This document shows, in pieces, positions 19,501 to 34,500 of a stretch of DNA of 64,000 bases (positions within the stretch are counted from its first letter, which is position 1; each line of letters begins with the position of its first letter). The DNA is from Bugula neritina. Its lineage: Eukaryota > Bryozoa > Gymnolaemata > Cheilostomatida > Bugulidae. Position numbers and translations under genes: made by a program. Below the pieces are notes generated by a model. That model was not told the origin of the DNA and did no database searches. It was given only the letters and a program-made list of their open reading frames with translations. Location: NCBI GenBank assembly GCA_964035545.1, contig OZ037767.1:3046680-3110679 (forward strand), written 5' to 3'.

Positions 19501-22500
19501 AAAAGTGCATTACATGCATATTATTCTTGTAGTGAGAAAAAGTGACTATGACTAGAAGTGAGTGTAACTATGACTAGAAGTAAGAGTAACTATGACTAGA
19601 AGTAAGAGTAACTATGACTAGAAGTAAAAGTGACTATGACTAGGAGTACAAGAACTCCGACACACCTGAGAAGTATCATCTGGGTACCGTTCATCGTGGA
19701 TCTGGACTCGTGATAAATGGATCTCCACACACTCGTTAGTATTACGAGAAACGCCGCCTCGAATCTTCGCATCCTCAGACTTTGAATACTTTCTCGTACC
19801 TGTTGATTAATCCGAGAATAAACTTTCAACGGTAATTCTGCTACCGATTGGCATTTGGCACCAGAACATTCACATTATCTGCTATGATGGTGTAAATACA
19901 CAGCGTAGTTTAAACATAGTATTAGTGAGCACTAGTTAGAAGCAACTTTGACTGTAGTAATAAAGAAATACAAGAATCACAAATTAAGCACACTAGTAAG
20001 ACTCTAAACTACATCCGTTATTAAATAACTTCCCAGTGAGACGGAGAATAATCATTAAATAATCTTAAAACAAGGTTTATGAATAGTACTCATTACCTTA
20101 ACCTTAATTCTGTACAGAAATTTTCAGCCATTACAGAACTACTGAAAAATATCAACTGGCAAAACCAAAATATAACAAAGTAGCTGTGAACACGGTGCTT
20201 ATAAAACGCATAATTATCCACGTATTGCGGCATCTGCATGTATATCTAAAGTGAAGACAACTCCACACTAATATTATTACATTTAGTAAGTATAGTCTTT
20301 CAACTGAATTGTCTGAAAAAACAATAAGCAGTTGAAGATAATCGCGTCAAGAGAATGCAATGAATCAGTTACAAACCCACCAGGGCCGAAGTCGTTGCCC
20401 CCGTAGAGGCCCCAGATGATGTTAAGATTCTCCAAGCAGAGCCGGTAGACGGCCAGAGGGAAACCCTTGGGAGGAAGCAGCAGGTTCACTCGGCTGGTTG
20501 ATGGCTTGAAGTAATCAAAGCACTCCTTCATGGGGTTGACGTCAGAGTTGATCACCTCATACTCCTACAGAGTAAAGAGACTAACAGATCTATGGCCAGG
20601 TAAACAAAATTCTAGCAGCTGAGAGAATTCTTCTACTCCATCGAGTAATCAAACAGGAAGTTGGGCCAACCTTAAGAGGCTTGATCTCAGATGCATCCAC
20701 TATGAAGAAATCATCCTCAATGTCGCTAGCCTCCTCGCCTTCCATCTTTTCATACCGCACCTCATACGACCTTGACATATGACTGGAGGTCAGCTCATCT
20801 CCACCGCCATATTGAGCCGGATACAACTCGGGAGCTGTAAACGTGTCTACTGGAATGTGTCGTCTCTCCTGAACCACTAAAAATGGAATAGCTAAATGTC
20901 TACACGCAATACTGTTAGGCTGTGTACTGTTACTAAAATCTGTCGATAGGACAACTTCTAGAACTCGTACAGTACATCATGCAGAGCTAACATCTACACT
21001 AAATACTGCTAAGCAGTGAATGCTGGTTACTCCATGCTACTACTTGAGAACCAACTAACATGAGTACAACTTACTAGATTGTTTCAAGTGCTTCTCGTTC
21101 AAGTCCGCCATGGCATCAGCCAAGTTTACCACCAGCCCACTTCTGTCCTGCAAGTCTTCCACTTCGGTCTCATTGTCACTCACCTAGTGAATTCCACAGT
21201 GTTTATGAGAATAGCAGTCTTGGTAAAAGAGTAGAAAATGGTGATACTGGTAAACATAAAGCAACACAGTTCTGACTTCTACTAGAAGATGACATAGTAT
21301 AGTACAGTTACCATGTTACTAAGACATGATATGCGCTGTTTAAGAGTAAACTGGAAGAACTTAAAGTTTATTAGGCATAAAGAAGACTTCATAACCTACC
21401 AGATGTAACATATCTAATATCGTACAATAGAATACAGATACTTCCTATGAACATTTCCTCACTTAATATTTCAACAGTGGTTATTGCTACAAACAGATGC
21501 TACTTAAACTTCAAACTGTAGACTGAGTCTAACCAAGTCTAACATAAAAAAAATATTAAATTTCTTATAGCAACACACAATAGATACCATTCTGGTTGTA
21601 AAATAGTGCGTTTTATTGAGTTTTGTAAAAGAATAAGTAAATCTTTTATAACAGTAAACATAACATGGCTGTGTAAGTACGTAAGTGTATTAGTATGTTG
21701 CATTTAGTTGCGAAACTTACGTTGATATCAGGAGAATCAGCTTCAGGTGGAGTGAGGGAATTCTTGTCGTGATAAGCGTTGAGGATGAATGTCTGAAGAG
21801 CCAGGATAGAGTCTGAGCAAGTGCGAATGTGCAGAGTTGAGCAGTTTATGCAGATATCATTCTCAGGGTATTTCTGTAAGCACAAAGCTAAGTATTGCAA
21901 CTGCTATCACCAGTGTCACTAACTAATATTACTACATGCAATACGCACTACTACTACATGCAATACACACTACTACTCCATGCAATACACACTACTACAT
22001 TCGACACACATTACAACTTTACATATTACAAATTACATCTTTCATGTAAAAAGTATTTGAAAGAAATGATTTAAAAGTGTGTTACCGCATTTTTTCCATC
22101 TGAACTTTTCCAATCCAGACGAAAGCAGTTGAGCTCCAATAAACAAACATAATCTAAAAACAGTACAATGAAGAGCTTAAAATAGACGCAGCCATGGCGT
22201 AGTGGTTAGAGCACTAGGTTCAAATCCCCAGTACAAGCCATTGGTGATGTTAGGAAGAGCATTCGGTCATAATTGCTCCTGTGCCACAATAGAAAACAAG
22301 TCCTTAGCTTGCTTAAAAAGAACGCTGTTCTAGGGGTTCTCACAAAGATCAAAGTGCAAACCCAGATGAGATAAAATGTAAACTCTGCCAAGTAAAGACT
22401 TCTTGTAAAGTAAAGTTTTGCCAAATCTTCACTGTAAAACTCCATTGATGAGTTACTAATGTGGCATCCTAAATTAACATTCTCCAAGTGCTCAGGTAAA

Positions 22501-25500
22501 TAGCTTCGAAAATTTGAATAAGCCACCTCATTGAATTGAAAATTTAGAAAACACTTGTTGCTGCTCCTTGTGTGGATTCATATTTATAACTTTCACAAAT
22601 TAGAAAACAAAAAGAAGCCAACTCCTTTGCTTTCAATTAATAGATGTTTTCAATTAACACTAACAAAACAAGTCTATTTCAGAAACAAGAGAACACAACT
22701 TCACAATAAAGATCCGTTAATCCAAATACATTCACTTGTAGAGTTTAGATTAACCAGACTCAAAAGATTTTACTAGACAAACCTTGGCGGACATTGAGTA
22801 GAGATTTGTCAGATTTATCACTGAGATGGAAGGCAGCGTCTTCGGCTGAGAAAGTCAGCAGCGACACCATAGAGTTGGCGATGACATTGCTGGATATACT
22901 AAACTTCTCCAGAGTCAGCAGACCCCCCATGGCACCGTCTTTGGGTCTACATTCACACACACAGAGTCAGCGTGACTACCGGCAGCTAATTCCGTCACCA
23001 ATGATTTAGAAAATAGACAATCTGTGATAAATATGCATTGCATTGGACAGCAATTTGAATCTTCTAAATACTGCAAAAATATTCCTACTTTACTTTTTAT
23101 AATAACATGTAAACTGGTATGGAATACAAGCAGTACAGTAAAAAAGCTCACATATAGCTGATAGCACTGTCTAGGACGTGAAAGTGCAGCTCCGTGAACA
23201 CCCGAGGGAAGGGATACCCCAACACGTCGTAGTCATCCACAGCCAGGAACTTCATCAGTTGGGTGATCCACATCTCGGGGCCGGTCACCATCTTGTGGTA
23301 GAGACAGGCTCTCCTAAGAGCTATGGCTATGTTGATATACTGTAACAGACGGAATATATGTGTACAATATATGTAGTATACAGTGTATGAAGTATACAGT
23401 GTATAGAGAGTATATAGTGCATAGAGAGTATACAGTGTATAGAGTATACAGTGTATAGAGAGTATACAGTACATAGAGAGTATACAGTACATAGAGAGTA
23501 TACAGTGTATAGAGAGTATACAGTGTATAGAAAGTATACAGTGTATAGAGTATAGACTATAGAGTATATAGACATAAATGTATACAGTATATGTAGTGCA
23601 GAGAGTAAATAGACATAGGTGTATATAATCACCTTGACGTGTTTCTTTGGATCTGGGTCTAGCGTGACCTTGATGGCGACCCCTAGCATGTTCTCCTCCC
23701 CCTTGCTACCGACTGTGAAGGGCATCTTACTGGGAACCCCAGCTGGACAGAGGGAGAGCACCAGCGGAAGGTTTGGGGGTGCCTGACCCAACCTCTCCAC
23801 ATAGTTTGGGTGATTGTATGCACCAGCTATAGAACCTGAAACAATACGCAGGGTTAAAAACACACTGAAAAAACAATGTGCAAACTATATACTATAATCA
23901 TCTGTTAGAAAACAAATCATGATCTCTTAGAAAATAAAGGTGAAGTTCTTGAAATAACCTCGTTAATCTAGACAAAGAAATCTTGACAGAAAAATTCTTT
24001 CACTGCTAAATTTCTTTATCAACTGCTAAATAGTTTAGCCATCGACTGTATACAGACATACACACAGTGAACCATCAAAGAGTTTACAAGTAACTACACT
24101 GTGTGACATGGCGACACTGTGTGACATAGCGACACTGCGTGACATAGTGACACTGTATGACATAGCGACACTGTGTGACATAGCGACACTGTATGACATA
24201 GCGACACTGTATGACATAGCGACACTGTGTGACGTAGCGACACTGTGTGACATAGCGACACTGTATGACATAGCGACACTGCGTGACATAGTGACACTGT
24301 ATGACATAGTGACACTGTGTGACATAGCGACACTGTGTGACGTAGCGACACTGTGCGACGTAACTACACTGTGTGACATAGCGACACTGTATGACATAGT
24401 GACACTGTGTGACATAGCGACACTGTGTGACATAGCGACACTGTGTGACATAGCAACACTGTGTGACATAGCGACACTGTATGACATAGCGACACTGTAT
24501 GACATAGCGACACTGTATGACATAGCGACACTGTGTGACATAGCGACACTGTGTGACATAGCGACACTGCGTGACATAGTGACACTGTGTGACATAGCGA
24601 CACCGTGTGACATAGCGACACTGTATGACGTACCGTTATGATAGAGAGAGCATTGCCCGCTATGGATAGATATATAGTTCAGATTGGGGTCGCCCATGGA
24701 TTTGGAGTTTATATAAATGACTCCATCTTGAATTTCAAGACTTGACTGGCCATGCTGATCTGGTATTACATCACCGTCATCTCCATAGAAACAAATTACT
24801 TACATCATCTCCCTGGAAACAAGTTACTTACTGTACATTACCACTACTTACATTATTGTATATAAAGTTTAAACACAATGTAAGGAGAAATAGAATGGGG
24901 AGGGAGATTTATTGCCACTTGTTTCAAGAACTTAGGTGACCAAAATCTCAAGCCATTTACTAGAATTCATGATAACTTGTAGTATAAACTATAAACCGTA
25001 CTTAACATTTATAACCTATGCTTTGAGAGAAAGTACAGGTTGTTTGGTTGGGCTACTTTATGGGTTGTCATTGTGCGTATATACTTTCAGATGAAGCGCA
25101 TAAAAAATAGCAGCTTAGAAGATAGCAATAACATATAACAGTAATGAAATGAACTAAACAGTGCAGGTACATACAAGAACAGGGTGTACCAGGGTGAGAC
25201 AACCTCTCTTTATATTGATAGACACGCATGACTTGCTTTGCCTCACAGTCGAACATTTAGGAGTCTTTTCACCATCTCGAATTGAAAAGAGAGCCTCCTC
25301 TTCGTCAAGATCATCTTCAAGTCCTAAACCTGGCCAATTTCATACATGTTTCATTAAGGAGTTGTCCACTCACCACTTTCAAGTTTATATTAACTTTTAA
25401 ATGCAAATCATCCAAACAAACGTTTCACAACACCTTATAACAAGTTTTAGGATACTTTACTTTTTACATGACAGTTTTGTGTTAAAGACCAGCACTACGC

Positions 25501-28498
25501 ATAAGATTTATCAAAGTGATTGAAAAAAGCACTCATTTTGACTTGAGTATTACAATGAAACCGAATAAAAAAAAAATAAAGAGTATCAACTTTCATCATT
25601 GAACAAGAGACACTGAATGCAAAGTGTTACAAGTGAAAAAAAAAGCTGCAGTGACTATAGATGGATAACACATACTGTAGTTATGGCTGTTGACTCCCAC
25701 CCCGTATTGAATCAGAACATCGGGTGCTGCGGCCATACTGTGTTCCAGTTTAACCGGAGAAGGTGCCAGGGGCTCCCACAGCAGAAGGTCATTGCAAACT
25801 CTACAAAGGTAATAATCTATAAAACTTGAGCAATTCAGAATTGCCTCCTCTCTAAAGGAAGGATTTTTAATAAATTATTAAGACGCTGTGATGTTTATTA
25901 AATAGTAGAAGCCTGCAACGTTATCACCTGCAGGTAAAAATACTCTTACAAATCATGTTACCTGCTTTATGCAGGAGAGCACTGACCTGTTATACAAGAG
26001 CTCTAGAACAGACTTGCTAGGCATGATTATGTTGACACACTGGAGGTCAAGGTTGATATAGAGCACAGTGTTGTTTTCAGTGAGGAACTCAAAGTTTTCA
26101 ACTTCCCTCTTACTGCCCGGTATTTGTAGCTACAAGTATACAGAAACTACAGCTAGTTCTATAACTACAGTACATTCTAGTACTACAGTATATTCTAGTA
26201 CTACAGTATATTCTAGTACTACAGTATATTCTAGTACTACAGTATATTCTAGTACTACAGTATATTCTAGTACTACAGTACATTCTAGTACTACAGTACA
26301 TTTTAGTACTACAGTATATTCTAGTACTACAGTTTGTTTTGACACTTTGACATGCTCTAAAATCTAGAAAGATAATATGTTTCACTGCACACCAACAAAG
26401 CATACTTGTCAAAAATAACCCGTCTGGCAGTAATCATGTACCATTTAATTAGGATTTATTCACAAAGCATTAGTATCTATCACCTTATCCATCATATCTA
26501 CTATCTCCACTGAACATTCCAAAGATGTCTATAATACTCTGTTTACATAGATAACAGAACACAGAGTGGCAAGTGGACGTACCTCCTCGTTATCATTCAG
26601 CATGGCTTTAGTACTGCTGAATGGTGACGGAGTACCAGACTTCTTCAGGTCTTTAAATGCCTCGGGGTTTGAGTCGTACGAGTCTGCCTGCTCGTCGTAC
26701 AGCAGAGAGTTGGTCTTGTCGGGGTACACCTTTATCAGCAGACTACAACAGCGCACCACACTGATATGTACTACTATATACTAATACTATGAGCTACACT
26801 ATTGGCTAGTGAATAAACTATTACTACGAGCTGTACTATTGGCTAGTGAAGACATACCGGGGCCACTCCAAATCTCCGCTGTATCCAGGCTCCTGGCCAA
26901 TATTAGCAAATGCCACTTTGGTTTTTTCATCAATTATAAAGGATGCTACAAAATAGAATATAAAATGACATGACGAAATATGGTAATTTCTTCAGCAGGT
27001 GTTGGAACACAATGACAGCATATATTCCAGTCCACCATGTAGTTTGCTTCGTTATACTTAGTTAGAAGTTAAAAAACTGAAAAAGGTATTAATGATAAAG
27101 CTCTATTACACAATAGTTAGCGAGTCAAGATGCACAAGCCATGAATGGTTGACAATCGGTAAAAATCTTTCCTAAATTGGTTTAAATTTAACAGTACAAA
27201 ATTCTTAGTTTCATTCCAACAATTTGGATGCAGCTTATCTTTAAAAATAAATCAGTTAGACTGGTGATAATGTTACACATATGATCACAACAAATATACT
27301 GTAAAAAACCTCAGAATTTAGGCTAAGCACCAAGGCCAGATATAAGAGATCAAGCAGAGATCTCTAGAAAGAAATTACCCATCAAGGATCGGCACTGTAA
27401 CTCCACTTCTGTAGGAGTTCCATTCATAAAGTGAAATCGGGGCTTTGCCAGCTCCAGCTTTAAAAGCTCTTGACGTAAGTTTCTCTTCCACCAGAGAGGT
27501 CGTTGACTCGGGTCTTTCCTCAAGTCAGCGATAGGAAACCTGAGACAGAGTACAATACCAAGTCATACTCTGTTAGCAGACAAAGAGTACTTAAGACAGA
27601 GCACTGTTTCTCAAGTCGCACTCTACTAACAAATACAGCACCTGAGATGGAGAACGATATCATGCTCACTCTGCAGATTGAAATCCAAGGTAGGTTTGGA
27701 CGAGGAATCCTCCCTCAACGGAGTAGAAGTAGCACTCTACAGAACACAGACTCTACACTTTAACACACGTTATTGCTTATACTACTAGCTTCATACTATC
27801 TCTCTAGTACTCTCTTGTCAATAGTGTCATAGTATAGGAAACTACGAGTGTGCAAATAAAATAAAATAATGCTTCACTGACTAAGTTGAGATTTTCTTGT
27901 GTCGTCTCTGAGCCGGAAAGAGCGTGAATTAAGTCCCTCATCCTGTCTGTGATACTGATGTCTACCTCCAGTGTACACACCTTATACAGGTTGACTGAAA
28001 ACTTTGTTGGAGTGCCAGCCTAGAGTTCGAATTCACAACTTAATGAGGTCGGGGGGGGGGGGACAAATGAAAAAAAGGAGGGAAACTTGGGGTAAAAAAG
28101 AAAATCAGAAAACAAAGACAAAAATTGGGAACAATAAAACTGACAGAGACAAAACAAAGTTTACAAAAAAATGAAAACCGCCTAAACATTTCATTTTTAG
28201 TGTAATGAGACACATAGAGTAATGGATGCTCAATTGATGTGGTTAAAACTACAAGGGAATAAGTGAGAGTCACTTACTGGATGTCTGGAAGAGCCAGTAT
28301 CTGAGCTGTACTCTAGTTTCAGGCATGGATTGTACACGACAGGATAGCTGTCCGTCATGGAGTCACCAAACGTGATGATCTTCAGCAGAGAAGCATTACA
28401 GTTAGACTAGAGTAGTAGCAGTAGTGGTACTAATAGTAGTAGTAGTACTAACAGTAGCAGTAACAGTAGTAGTAGTAGCAGTAGTGGTAAGCAATAAC

Positions 28499-28530
<32 letters not shown>

Positions 28531-31500
28531 TAAGTAACATTACTAGTAAAAACCGTGAGAAGGTACTAACAGCGAAGTACTGAATCAACAGTAACAACAC
28601 AGTGGTATATCATGTACCCGCCAAGTAATGCTGCAATTAAATGCTAAAGTTATATCCTCACCTTACACAGCGAAGGCTGAGCAAGTAAAAAGTTCCGTAT
28701 ATTAGTGTCCGGCACCAGCCACTCCGTGAGTTCCATCTGACCGACAGTGAGGGCAACTCCAAGAATAGATCTCTGCCTTCTGCGAATAGCAGACGTCTTG
28801 GAAACATTGAGCTCTATAGTTTTTGACAGCAGTCTATAACAACACAGGAAAATGTGTACATGTAGATGAAAAATAGACTGAGAACCAGCTATTTATAAAA
28901 TTAGAGAAGCAACATAACTACCAAAATTGATATACTTTACAGAGTAAACGGAAGATTCTGGATAATTAGTATCAACAACTATAATTTGAAGGAATTCACA
29001 AAATAATGGTATGTATGAGGGAAAGTAGAGAGGATTACTCCAAACTAACTTGATGTGACTATCTGAACAGTAGCTCAGTATATCTTGACGGAGGTCGGAC
29101 AACTCCGTGACATTGCGAGACTTGTGGGAAGAAAAACCTTCTAGAAATCTACAAAATGACAAGAAATGTACAGGACATATAAAACTAATGCCGCAAAATG
29201 AAATGAAAAGATTAAAATTTGAATAAACTAAACAATGATAAGAACTACACCAGGTTGTTTTCATTCTAAAACAAGTAACTGGTAACTAGAGAAGCGTGGA
29301 CGTACCCGTTGGCCTTCTTGCGGTGGTTGTCTAGACCAGACTCCGAGTTGGGTTCCAGAGGATCCAGAGGGGTGGGAGACGGATTCTCGTTAAGAAGGAG
29401 AACGGCTAAGTAGGCTATCCTGAAGTTCAGCACAGTCACCTCACTCTTGTGTGGATCCAGTCTCACTGTGGGGGATAGTAAACAGGGAGGTTAGACTACA
29501 TGGTTGGCTACATGTGATGCTTGTGTTAGACATCTCAACATAGTAATACTGAGTTTTAGTCCTGGATTCAGATTTCCAGCATCTAACTTTCTTGGCTAGA
29601 AAATTCTGACAGATCATTACAAAACCTAACAGAAGGTGACTTCATTTGACCTACATTTAGAGTGTCTGCGATCAGCTGCTCCAACGCTAGCACGGTTCCT
29701 TGGTGTACCACCCGTATACAGGCTCTCAGAATCAGGTCTATACGCTAAAATATAAATATAGTTCACAGCAACCTGACACATAGTATGAATGTGTGAACTA
29801 AAATATCGAGCTTTTTAAATAAATGTTGAAATCAAAACTTTCGTTGGCATGGGGAATCGTAATTCAAAATATTAAAACAATTCATAGCTCTTCGAAGGCA
29901 GAGTTACAAAATGTACACCTGACATGCATCTGGAAACTACTATTGTTGGGGCAATCGTGAAAGCTATTATGACGCAGAGAGTAGACACTTACTAGACGGA
30001 ACAGACGTGCCGGTGAGGGTTTCAGTGTACAGACTTCCTGTGGACGGATCAGCATTTGCTCCTTTAATTGAGTAGAACATTCCGGAATCTAAGGATGCAG
30101 CATCTACAATATAACAGGAGACAGTGAGAAGGAATAGCCCAGGTGTACAGCAGGAAGCTGGGTGCCTGTGGTGTAGTCTCACAAACTGGTGTGTTGTACT
30201 AGGGCCACATAAGAATGACACTACTTACATTAGATTTATTTTTATGGTTTGATGAGTTATTTTAAAAACTGAGATTAAGTGCAAGAACTTGAAACTGCTA
30301 AAGTTATAACATCTGGTAACCTGTTACATAACAGACAACAGAAAAGGCTTATAATTAAGAAGTTTAACCAGATTATGGAAACAAAGGGAATGAAGACAAA
30401 TTCATTTGGGAAAAGAAATTATCCATTAGGGTTGAAATATTAAATTCAGAGCATACTCAAATTTCTGAGGGAAGTAAAGTTACTAGAGTTGGCTAGACAT
30501 TTGACTGTCTACTCACCAAACCCCTCATCCCCTAGTCGTAGATCTTCCATATCGGATGTGTAAGAGCCATAGGCATTGAGGTTTGGATGAACCATTAGCA
30601 TCTGGTGCTGAATAGTAGATTCCAGCAGGCCAAGGTTATCTAGATCTTTTCCTCCTGTCTGATCATTGTCTGGACTCACTGAATGTAAAACAACTCAGAT
30701 AAGTACTGCGTGCGTGCGTGTGTGTGTGTGTGTGTGTGTAGGTGTGTGTGTGTGTGTAGGTGTGTGTGTGTGTGTGTGTGCATGTAATTGAGTTTATGTG
30801 AATACACTAGTTCTTTACAGCTCTATATTATTAGTTTAAAATTATTCATATAACTATTACAACTGGATGTACAATTTATCATACGGACTGATATAGAATT
30901 TTCATGGGGACCAAGCTAAAGCCAACAAATAATAAACAATCTTAAACAACATAGCTGGTCTAAACGTCTATTGTTATATTGTAAATGTTTATGGCTAGGT
31001 AGCAGTCGTAATACCTTTAGGTCTTGGCTCCTAAACAATGTATTATTGTACCAAGCAGATGTTCAGGTGTTGGGGGCAACCTATTATTAAGATTCCAGCA
31101 ACCAAGGCTAAACAAGTCCCTGCACCAGTTACATAACTCATTCACTAATCCCCTTGAGTAGTATTTACCTGGGAATACTAGTCAGGGAGAATATATGTCA
31201 ACTAGGGTGCTTGGCTAGTAGCTTACAAGCTAGGTGCGTATCCTGATAGCATAAGCACTGAGTTTCCATGGCTTTGCATTATCCGGACAGATATTAGTAC
31301 AGATGAATTTATGATCGTGGCTTCATTCGATGCAACTATTTCCAAACATGGAATGCAAAATCCATTTGAATAAGCCAAAGCTTAGAGTAAAGGAGAAAAG
31401 CCCTATAGAATATTATTATATAAACTGGGGGCCCTCTTCCCCCTCCCCTACCCCCTGTATATCACAAGATGAAATAGCTACACAAGAATTCACACTAAAC

Positions 31501-34500
31501 AACACAAAAAGCAGAGACCGCACAATGAGTTGAAGGTTTCACACTAACCAGTTTGAATCAAGGTGGTGGCAAACTGAATCAAAGTTTTGATCTGTTCAGG
31601 TGACAGGTAGACACCCACACTGCTGAGGTTCACATCCACGGTGAGATTGGTGCTGTCTGCAAAGAGAGGAGAGAACATGTCAGCAAAATCTAAATATGAT
31701 CAGCTGCCACCTTCCTGGTTTTAGTTCAGTTAGACGACTTTATTTAAAAACATTAGGAATTAAAAAATTAATGATATTTGATACTAAGTTGCATTTATTT
31801 TAACTTCATGTGAATCCATGTGCACAGGTGTCCAACTGAACCTATATGCATAATATGCCTAATTTTTTGATATCATATAATATATATAATTTTTTACAAC
31901 TACTCTACATTATAATAATTCAATTTCAAATTTTAAAGTATTCAAATATATTTTAATACTATCTGCACATATATTTAATAGCAATATTTGGGGATCATTC
32001 ATCTGAAACTTGTATAGTCTAACTGGAATGACACCACCTCGCCAATAGTGGAGGAAGGCTGGCCCAAGGTTTTAAAGTAGTGGAATACATTCTGGTGCAT
32101 TTGCTGCTAAAACCCAGTAAGTTTTACACAAGGTTTATGGATAGAAGACAGATAGACACCAACATAAAGACCAACAGTGCAATCTGCAACTGGTGACACA
32201 AAGAAAAATGTTGAAGTTATGTAACATTACTTAACAAAGCAAATATTTACCATTTAAATTACTTAGAGTTTTATGAAAACCATTACCCTATAATTTACTG
32301 TATAACAACATAGACATTCCAAAATACATGGACAAAATTTCCATTAGAAATAATTAAGCCTATTTCTAACTTTCCCATAGAACCATCCCATGAAATAATT
32401 TTCCTCTCCATAAAAAGCATTCAGACCTTATAAATTAACTATTTGGACTTAAGAAGAACTCGCCTTCAAATTTGTCATTTCGAACAGTTTTTAGACTGGC
32501 TCGATGTTCACCACTCGCCATGAAGAACATGACGGGATTCGAGTTGATGTGGGTTTGCTCTTGAGGCAAGTGACCTTTACCATGGCTGACATAACTGGGC
32601 TGTCGTAATATAGGACTGTGTGCAGATGTAGCAGACACCTGCAACAAGTGACATCAAGTGTTGACATGTAGATATGTGACACCAAGACACCCTAACCAAA
32701 CTGCGTACAACAATGTATTTACTTACAAAGATGTCTGCTGAAGAAGTAGTTGCTGAACTTATTGAGGTCGACCCTCTGTGACAAGGTATGAAGACATCAG
32801 TGTACAGAGTGATGTCTTTAGAAACGTGAATGTGCTTGATGAACGGCACAGTCGTAGAACTGGTTTGGGCCTGAACATCATCATCTACAGAAGTTCCTTG
32901 ATCTCTAGAACTGTCGTCAAATAGCTCCAGTCTACCCAAAAATAGATATCAAAGCAATTACTGAAAAATGCAGAAATTATTAAATAACAATCAAAGAGTT
33001 GAAATTTATTTTAACCTGTATTTATAATGCCACGTTGAAAAGACAGTTTTACAAACTATCGATTGCACAAAGTTTAGGCATTTTTGTAAAAATTCTTCTC
33101 AAAATGGTCAAAAAATAGTTTATTGTAGAAGAATCAAATAGCAGTCATTTTTCAAGTATCTCTGACACACTATAAAAGTCAGCAGGTTGTCCGCCCTCAC
33201 CTTGACAAATGCAGCTCCACCGCGATGCCACGACTCTCATCATCTTGGCAGCACTCGATACGAATAGTAGGATTGTGGAGGATAACTCTTATTCTGTGCA
33301 GAACTTTTCAAACAAAAGCTTATAGTTAGTATTATTCAATGCAAACAAAATATGATGACAAAATTTTGATGATATGTAATAAAAAATACACAACTTATCA
33401 AACACATAGGTATAACGAAATTGAGTAGTTTATACAACACACTAGATTCAATGGTCTTGGCAAATCCTTCCAGTCCATTGGGTAAGGCACTAGTTGCACG
33501 GTCATCATTTTTAATGGCTTCTTCTGCTATATACATTGAAGTGGCGGCCATTGACTCTGTCTTCCATTGAGATCCATCTAAATCTGCGAGAAGTTGATGC
33601 AATTAATTAGACTCAAAAAACGTTATAATAATGTGTGCAGATCCTAAAAGTAAATTAAAAGACAAATACCTTCATCAGAATTTGAGATTTGTCGAGGCTG
33701 TAAAGTGACTTCCAATGCAGTAACTTCCACAACAGCGTCACTGGTCATCAAGGATTTCCAAGGAATTGTTACGTAAATCTTTTCAAAAAATCCTTCCACC
33801 ATCTCAAATGGCAGATGAAGTGCTTCAAGTTTTTCATTGATTGCCTACAAAATTATTAAAAATAAAAATATAAACTGAGAAATTATATTCCCCATTACCA
33901 ACTTATAGACAACTGATATAATATTATATTTTAATTTATGGTTAACGTTATTTTCATTTTGAGTTTATCATAGTCAGTATCACAATCAGTATCATAAACT
34001 TATAACAACAATTATAGTCCATGCTGATACTCATACTGACCGTGCTACTGATAGTCATAGTCACACTCACACTGACACCGATTCTTAGCCTGATAAATAC
34101 TAATAGTTATAGTATAAGAACTGTAATACTAATATAAAATTAATTATTATAACTGGAGTGAAACTGAATACAGATACTAATACTTATACTACTACTAGTA
34201 ATAGTACTGATAGTCATAGTCCCACTCACACTGAGACCGAGTCTTAGCCTAATAAATACTAATACTAATAGTTATAGTATAGGAACTGTAATACTAATAT
34301 AAAATTAATTATTATAACTGAAGTGAAACTGAATACAGATACTAATACTTATAGTTATACTACTACTAGTAATAGTAATACTAATAGTACTGATAGTCAT
34401 AGTCACACTCACACTGAGACCGAGTCTCAGCCTGATAATTACTAATACTAATAGTTATAGTATAGGAACTGTAATACTAATATAAAATTAATTATTATAA

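Noticed and set aside
22190-22240. tRNA gene
   Set aside because: A- and B-box sequences are too close together for an anticodon arm; the surrounding body matches another SINE copy.
24094-24697. Long ORFs on both strands (85-220 codons) at 24.0-24.7 kb as a repeat-protein gene
   Set aside because: They are a by-product of an 18-bp intronic minisatellite; the same bases are open on both strands and the array abuts an ATG2 splice donor.
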